In this document: piece after piece, positions 59,385 through 64,000 of the stretch
Layout: each line of letters opens with the position of its first letter
Numbering within the stretch: the first letter of the stretch is position 1
From: Pseudocercospora fijiensis CIRAD86
Lineage: Eukaryota; Ascomycota; Dothideomycetes; Mycosphaerellales; Mycosphaerellaceae
Assembly (NCBI RefSeq): GCF_000340215.1
Contig: NW_006921537.1
Location: 62,001 to 126,000, forward strand
Direction: 5' to 3'
DNA length: 64,000 bases
The notes under the pieces: model-generated
What the model was told of the DNA's origin: nothing
Database searches by the model: none
What the model saw: the letters and a program-made list of their open reading frames with translations, nothing else
Position numbers and translations under genes: made by a program

Positions 59385-60316
59385 TAATATAGTAATCGAG
59401 CGAAAGATATTAACGCTAGCGTCTTCTAGGTTAAGTACGTTAGACGAGAAAATAAGCTATAGTTACTTTTATATAAGATAATATATAAAATATTAGTACG
59501 AGGATTGTACTATAACTCTAATTTCTTTAAGTATATATCGAGTTACGAGTAAAGCGGAGAGAAAATACTTACGAAAGTTATTAATAGTATAGCTTAATAC
59601 TACTAATAAAAGTAGTAGGATTTTTCGCGAATATACTCGTACCTATAACCCTTAACCTATTATCTCCTCTAATCCTAAACTTCGAATCTAGTACTATATT
59701 TTTATTACTCGACGCTATATAGCAAGTATAATAGACCTAATAATCTACTACTTTAAAGCTACCTTACTCGTAACTCGAAATATTCTATCTAAGCCGAATT
59801 TCTATAGATACGCTATTAAGCGAAATAATAGCCCCTCGTCTCTATATTAGACTTAAATACCTTTCTCTTTATTCGTATTTCTAGTACCTACCTTATTAAA
59901 AGACCGAAAAATCGATCGTTCGTAGAATATAATCCTAATAGTTCTAGTATTATTATAATATAAGAGTAGGCTTTACGTACTAAACTAACTTTAAAGATTT
60001 CTAGGCCTCTAGGAAGCTAGAGTAGAAACCTATAAAGGCCGAGGATAAAGATAGGAGTTAAGAGAGAAGGATAATAACTTTAATATTATATAGAGAGCTT
60101 ACCTATAGCTCTCGTTACGGATATAATAAAAGAAACAAGCTTTAGATTCTCTACTATAAGAAGTAGCTTATTTGTAACTAACTATCTCTACTATATCCGC
60201 TCGAGCTTTTTAAACTTTAAAGTAAGTTAGGTAATTAAGAATCGTCGCTAATTAGGCTTCGAATATATAATTAGTCGCTCTCGTATAGATAGATTATAAT
60301 ACTTAGTTGTAAGAAG
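59385..60316. other. AT-rich RIP-degraded tract
   Basis: TAG/TAT-rich sequence with few CpA/TpG begins right after the second island. No readable frame and no element border found. Confidence 0.5.
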
Positions 60317-61372
60317 GGTTATATTAGCAGGTAGATAGGGTAGTAGTAGGTATAAGTAGTATTCGATAAGGAGCTAGGAGGAGAGGGAGGAAGGCGGGCA
60401 AGTTAGCCTATTACTAAGCGCTAAGCCCTACCTAAGGTATTAAGACCCTAGCTTTACTCGAGCCTAGTTATATACTAATTACGTATAACCTCTTTAGTCC
60501 TAATATACGCTTCCCTTCTAAAGGCTACGCCCTTGTAGCCGGTCTTTGTTCTAATCTCAACCTCTATTACTACTAACTTAGTAGGTCTAATAAGCCGCTT
60601 AGTCCGCGCTAAATTAAACGCGCAACTACCTTATTATATAACTATATTACCCTTACCTCTAATATAATACAATGTTTAACTCTAACTACGCTATCCTTAT
60701 ATATAATAAACTATAAAGTAATATATATCTATAAGAATTAAGGACTATCGACTAATTATAATACGAGCGCGTCTTCCCTACTATAATAGGTAGGCGTACG
60801 AGGTATTATAGCACTGCCTCCGTTCTAAGTAATATCGTTCCGAGTTCTTTACGTCTACTCTAAAAGACCTAGAAATGTCCGCTCCGAGGGATTGTTCTTA
60901 TTATTACGAGGGCTATTATTGTTCGTAGTTTCGCTAGCCCTAATTAGTTAGGTTTAGTACCCTTTAATTATTAATTAATCTTATTTTTTTAAAAACACAG
61001 TTCGTCTAGTTTCTATAGATAAAGGCTATTATAAGTGTAATAGTTAAGGTTCGCCTCGCTTAAAGGATCGGAAAGATCGAGGAGTAACCTATTATCCGTA
61101 AGATCGACCCTAGCTAGCTTAGCTCTATATTTTTCGCTCTTAGTTAGTCTAATAGTCGCTTAACCTTTTAACTTAGTTAGCGTATATTAGGGCTAAAGAG
61201 GCTATACGTAATTAGTATATAACTAGGCCGAGTAAAGCTAGGGTCTTAATGCCTTAGGTAGGGCTTAACGCTTAGCGTTAGGCTAACTCTCCTACCTTCC
61301 CCCCTCTTCTCCTAGATCCTTATCGAATACTACTTATACCTACTACTACCCTATCTACCTGCTAATATAACC
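60317..61372. mobile_element. Element with about 200 bp terminal inverted repeats
   Basis: The sequence starting GGTTATATTAGCAGGTAGAT at 60317-60528 returns inverted at about 61170-61372, with GCGCTAAGCCCTACCTAAGG and CCCTAGCTTTACTCG inside both arms. The 640 bp interior shows no coding frame. A single related copy lies at about 30773-30960. It could be a foldback-type element or two inverted solo repeats. Confidence 0.65.
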
Positions 61373-61646
61373 TATCTTATATAGTATTCGATCTACCCTT
61401 TAAGGGCAGTAGCTAGATAGTCCTTATTTTAAGCTTTTAGCGGTATAGCTACGAAAACCGTTAATCTAACTATATTACGCCCGAAGAACGGGACCTATAC
61501 GTACTATTCTATTAAAAACAACCGTACTAATCATTAAGCAAGGCCTTTTACACGGCCTATTATACTAAGTTAATCGCACTAAGCCGATACCTACTAATTC
61601 CGCTATATCCGTATCTTAGGGCCTAGGGGCCTATAATATATTATTA

Positions 61647-62636
61647 GTGTTACCCCTTACAATAGCCGGCTTATTACGAAGTAACAACAACCGCGGCGCC
61701 GCTAGTAGCGCTAGCAATAACAACGCTAGTAGTACAGTTCCCGCTAAAGTGTCTACTAAATTGCCTACAGAAGAGCCTACTAGAGAGCCTACTAAAGAAC
61801 CTATAATCGAAGGGGATAACCTATCGTTGCCCGTTAACGACATTCTTAGCAATATTGTTAACCGCCGATATAGCTAACTAGCCTTTAGCCCCTAGCTAAT
61901 ATCGAGACTTTAAGAAGCTACTTAGAATAGGCTTACTGCCTTACGTTAAGAACAATAGCTAAAGGATAACCTCCTCGAAATTCGCCGCCTATAGGAGCCC
62001 CTAGTATCTAATACTAGACTAGTAGTAGGGCCTTCCTTACTAACTATTTAAAAGAAGGATACTAAACTTAAGGACTATACTATGTTCGATAGCTCTAGTC
62101 GGAAACAATACAACGACTATATTCGTAACTATAAGCTTAACTAACGCAATATGCCGAGAGCGCTGCTAGATAACTATTCCTTAGTCGTCTATGCTATATA
62201 GTACATTAATAGAGACCTAAAACGCACCTAGGATAACTATTTTAACTCCCTTAATAACTAGACCGCTATTTAGTAGCGAACCTATAAAACTATTATACTA
62301 GACACCCTTAGAAACCCTATACTAAGGCAATAACACGCTTAGGACTAGTACCTTCGAGCTAAACAAAAGACTAATTAATCGGCTCGCTTATTTAAGGCCT
62401 ATTTAAAGACCCTCGAAGATAACCTCCCGGCTAAGACTAATTCTATATAGATCTCCGAGATACGCCTAAAACTTAGGTAGGAGCTTATCCTCGAATTAGA
62501 CCGCCGCCGTATATTCGAATAGGCTAATCTAATACGTATTTAATTTATAGTCGAAGTAGAAACAGCTAAACGAGCTATTTAGCTCTAATAACGGTTAGAA
62601 TCTAAGATACGCCTAGCTACCTATCGTAGCCGCGGA
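61647..62636 (+). pseudogene. Gag-like relict of another retroelement, interrupted by an LTR
   Basis: The frame is still open at 61647-61877 (Asn/Ser-rich, then KLPTEEPTREPTKEPIIEG) and readable through TAG/TAA to 62636, with DYTMFDSSSRKQYNDYIRNY, NSLNNQTAIQQRTYKT and long charged helices. Helical charge pattern and context suggest a retroelement gag or ORF1 protein. It ends abruptly at the inserted LTR at 62637. Confidence 0.45.
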
Positions 62637-62824
62637 TGCTAGGCATACGGTTATAGTACGAAGGTATTGTAACGGTTGTATAGTATAAAAGTTAATGCAT
62701 TCTCTAAGGTACCGCGAGGCAAGCTATCTATATAATAGTCCTACTATTAGTAGCAATAGCGACCGTAGCGGTCGATAGTAACCGCTGCCTACTATCGTAT
62801 ATATAATAGTGTTATATCGTAATA
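62637..62824 (-). repeat. 3' LTR of the minus-strand copy
   Basis: 188 bp, complement of 15125-15312. The outer CA of the LTR end reads TA here (62823-62824 side), a RIP change. Confidence 0.92.
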
Positions 62825-64000
62825 GCCTCCCCCTCTATAAAAAAGGTCGGCACTGTCTATAGTATCCTAAAACAAAGGTCCTTAGTAGGCCGCACCGTAG
62901 GAAGGTTTAAGGCAAAAGAGCGTAATAGCGTTATATAAAGGCTAAGCCTAAACAGTATACTAGAACGGTAATGCTAGGTATAGAATCGTATCTCTCTAGT
63001 AATAACTGCGTCGGTTTTATACTTACTTGTTGCGACGGTTACGAAGGGCGTCGCGTAAGCTAGTTAGTATAGTCTAAACCGCCTTTAGCTGCGGCTAAGG
63101 CGCGACGGTCTTTATAGTCTTGTTATCGGATAGCGAGGTATTAACTACGTCCGCTATAGCAGTAGCGCGGTCTAACTAATCGATAGGGATATTAGGGAAG
63201 TCGGTACCTAGTAATAGTAGCGTGTCGGCGTCGCGTATAGCGCCGTATAGCTTAAAGTAGTCGGCTATCTATACGTTAAGCTTCGCGATCTTATCCTTAG
63301 TAGTATTGCCTTATACGCCGCCAAGCAGCTTAAAAGCGTCTTCGTTAATTAGGTATAGTATAGGGATTGCCTATTACGGCGCGACGCGCAAGAAATCGTA
63401 GTAAAGATAGGTTAGCGATAGCGTAAGCGACTCCTTTAAGACCGTAGCGGAAAGACGATACTACTAGGCTATCTAGCGCTTAGTTGCTTCGCGGATCTAT
63501 GCCTTAGCTAGTATCTATTAAAGCTAGTATACCTCGGTTGCTACTAACTCGGACTAGCGTATATAGTAGAGAGCTTGTAAGTTAAGCGTACGTATACTAA
63601 TTGCCGTTGCATTATATTAGTATTGTCCGTAGGCGCCTATAGTGTTTTTCTATAGAGCGGGTAAAGGTAGTAAGCGCGTCGGAAGCAATAGGAGCTTGTA
63701 CTATAATAGCGCAACCGTATTGTTAGGCGGTAGTAGCTAAGCCGCAGCTAGAGCCTTCGTAGGCGTAGAGAATAGGTTAGATAGTAGCGGTATCTTCGAC
63801 GGTAGGCGAGGCGCTAAGAATAGGCTAGCGGTTAGCTTCTAGCGAGTGTTTAACTTAGTCGATAGTAATACGCGCGAGGAATTTAGCTAGATCGCCTTAG
63901 TTAGCGGGGCAACGGCCGGAGGTTGCGGCTTAGCCCGAGTCGCGAGCTTAGGAGGGATAATTTTACTAAAGAGGCGCGCGTTAGTAAGGTCGGTCTCGTC
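62637..64000 (-). mobile_element. Second copy of the 13 kb chromovirus, minus strand, truncated by the window
   Basis: Begins with the complement of the 188 bp LTR (62637-62824), then the polypurine tract and the last about 1.16 kb of the second long frame in reverse order, matching 13961-15312. Position 64000 pairs with 13961. The rest lies outside the window. Confidence 0.92.

Overview
This window looks like nuclear DNA of a filamentous ascomycete (Pezizomycotina). The evidence is short GT-AG introns with CTAAC/CTGAC-like branch sites, fungal protein families, and large tracts degraded by repeat-induced point mutation (RIP). I cannot name the species. In the RIP tracts CpA and TpG are rare and TpA is abundant, while CpG is largely kept. 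As a result Gln and Trp codons appear as TAG/TAA and His as TAC. Reading in-frame TAG/TAA as former Gln/Trp restores long reading frames, and most identifications in those tracts rest on that reading.

Layout. (1) 1-39.4 kb is RIP-degraded. A complete 13.2 kb chromovirus-type Ty3/gypsy element (2137-15312) has 188 bp LTRs, a 5 bp target duplication, gag-pol with a chromodomain, and an unusual second long frame. A 9.6 kb hAT element (17491-27119) has 20 bp terminal inverted repeats and an 8 bp target duplication and interrupts an ankyrin-repeat gene. Besides its transposase it carries two histone H3-like genes and at least two unknown genes. Next come remains of metabolic genes: a cupin protein, two cytochrome P450s (one split by a second hAT element) and an aldehyde dehydrogenase. 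(2) 39.4-47.9 kb is a non-RIP island. It holds a bifunctional-type diterpene cyclase (copalyl diphosphate/kaurene synthase family) with a frameshift and a stop, a SLATT-domain membrane protein, and an MFS permease of the allantoate-permease type. (3) 47.9-54.3 kb is RIP-degraded DNA transposon sequence, including an integrase-like DDE transposase. (4) 54.3-59.4 kb is a second island with a RidA-amine oxidase fusion, a SnoaL-like remnant and a 2EXR/F-box-like gene. (5) 59.4-64 kb is RIP-degraded: an inverted-repeat element, a gag relic, and a second, minus-strand copy of the 13 kb retroelement cut off by the window edge.

The cyclase, two P450s, aldehyde dehydrogenase and cupin protein read as a decayed diterpenoid gene cluster. 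The P450s, dehydrogenase and cupin gene are heavily RIP-mutated, whereas the cyclase has only a few lesions. The most novel item is the hAT element that carries histone H3-like genes and whose introns are filled with palindromic GCCGGC units.
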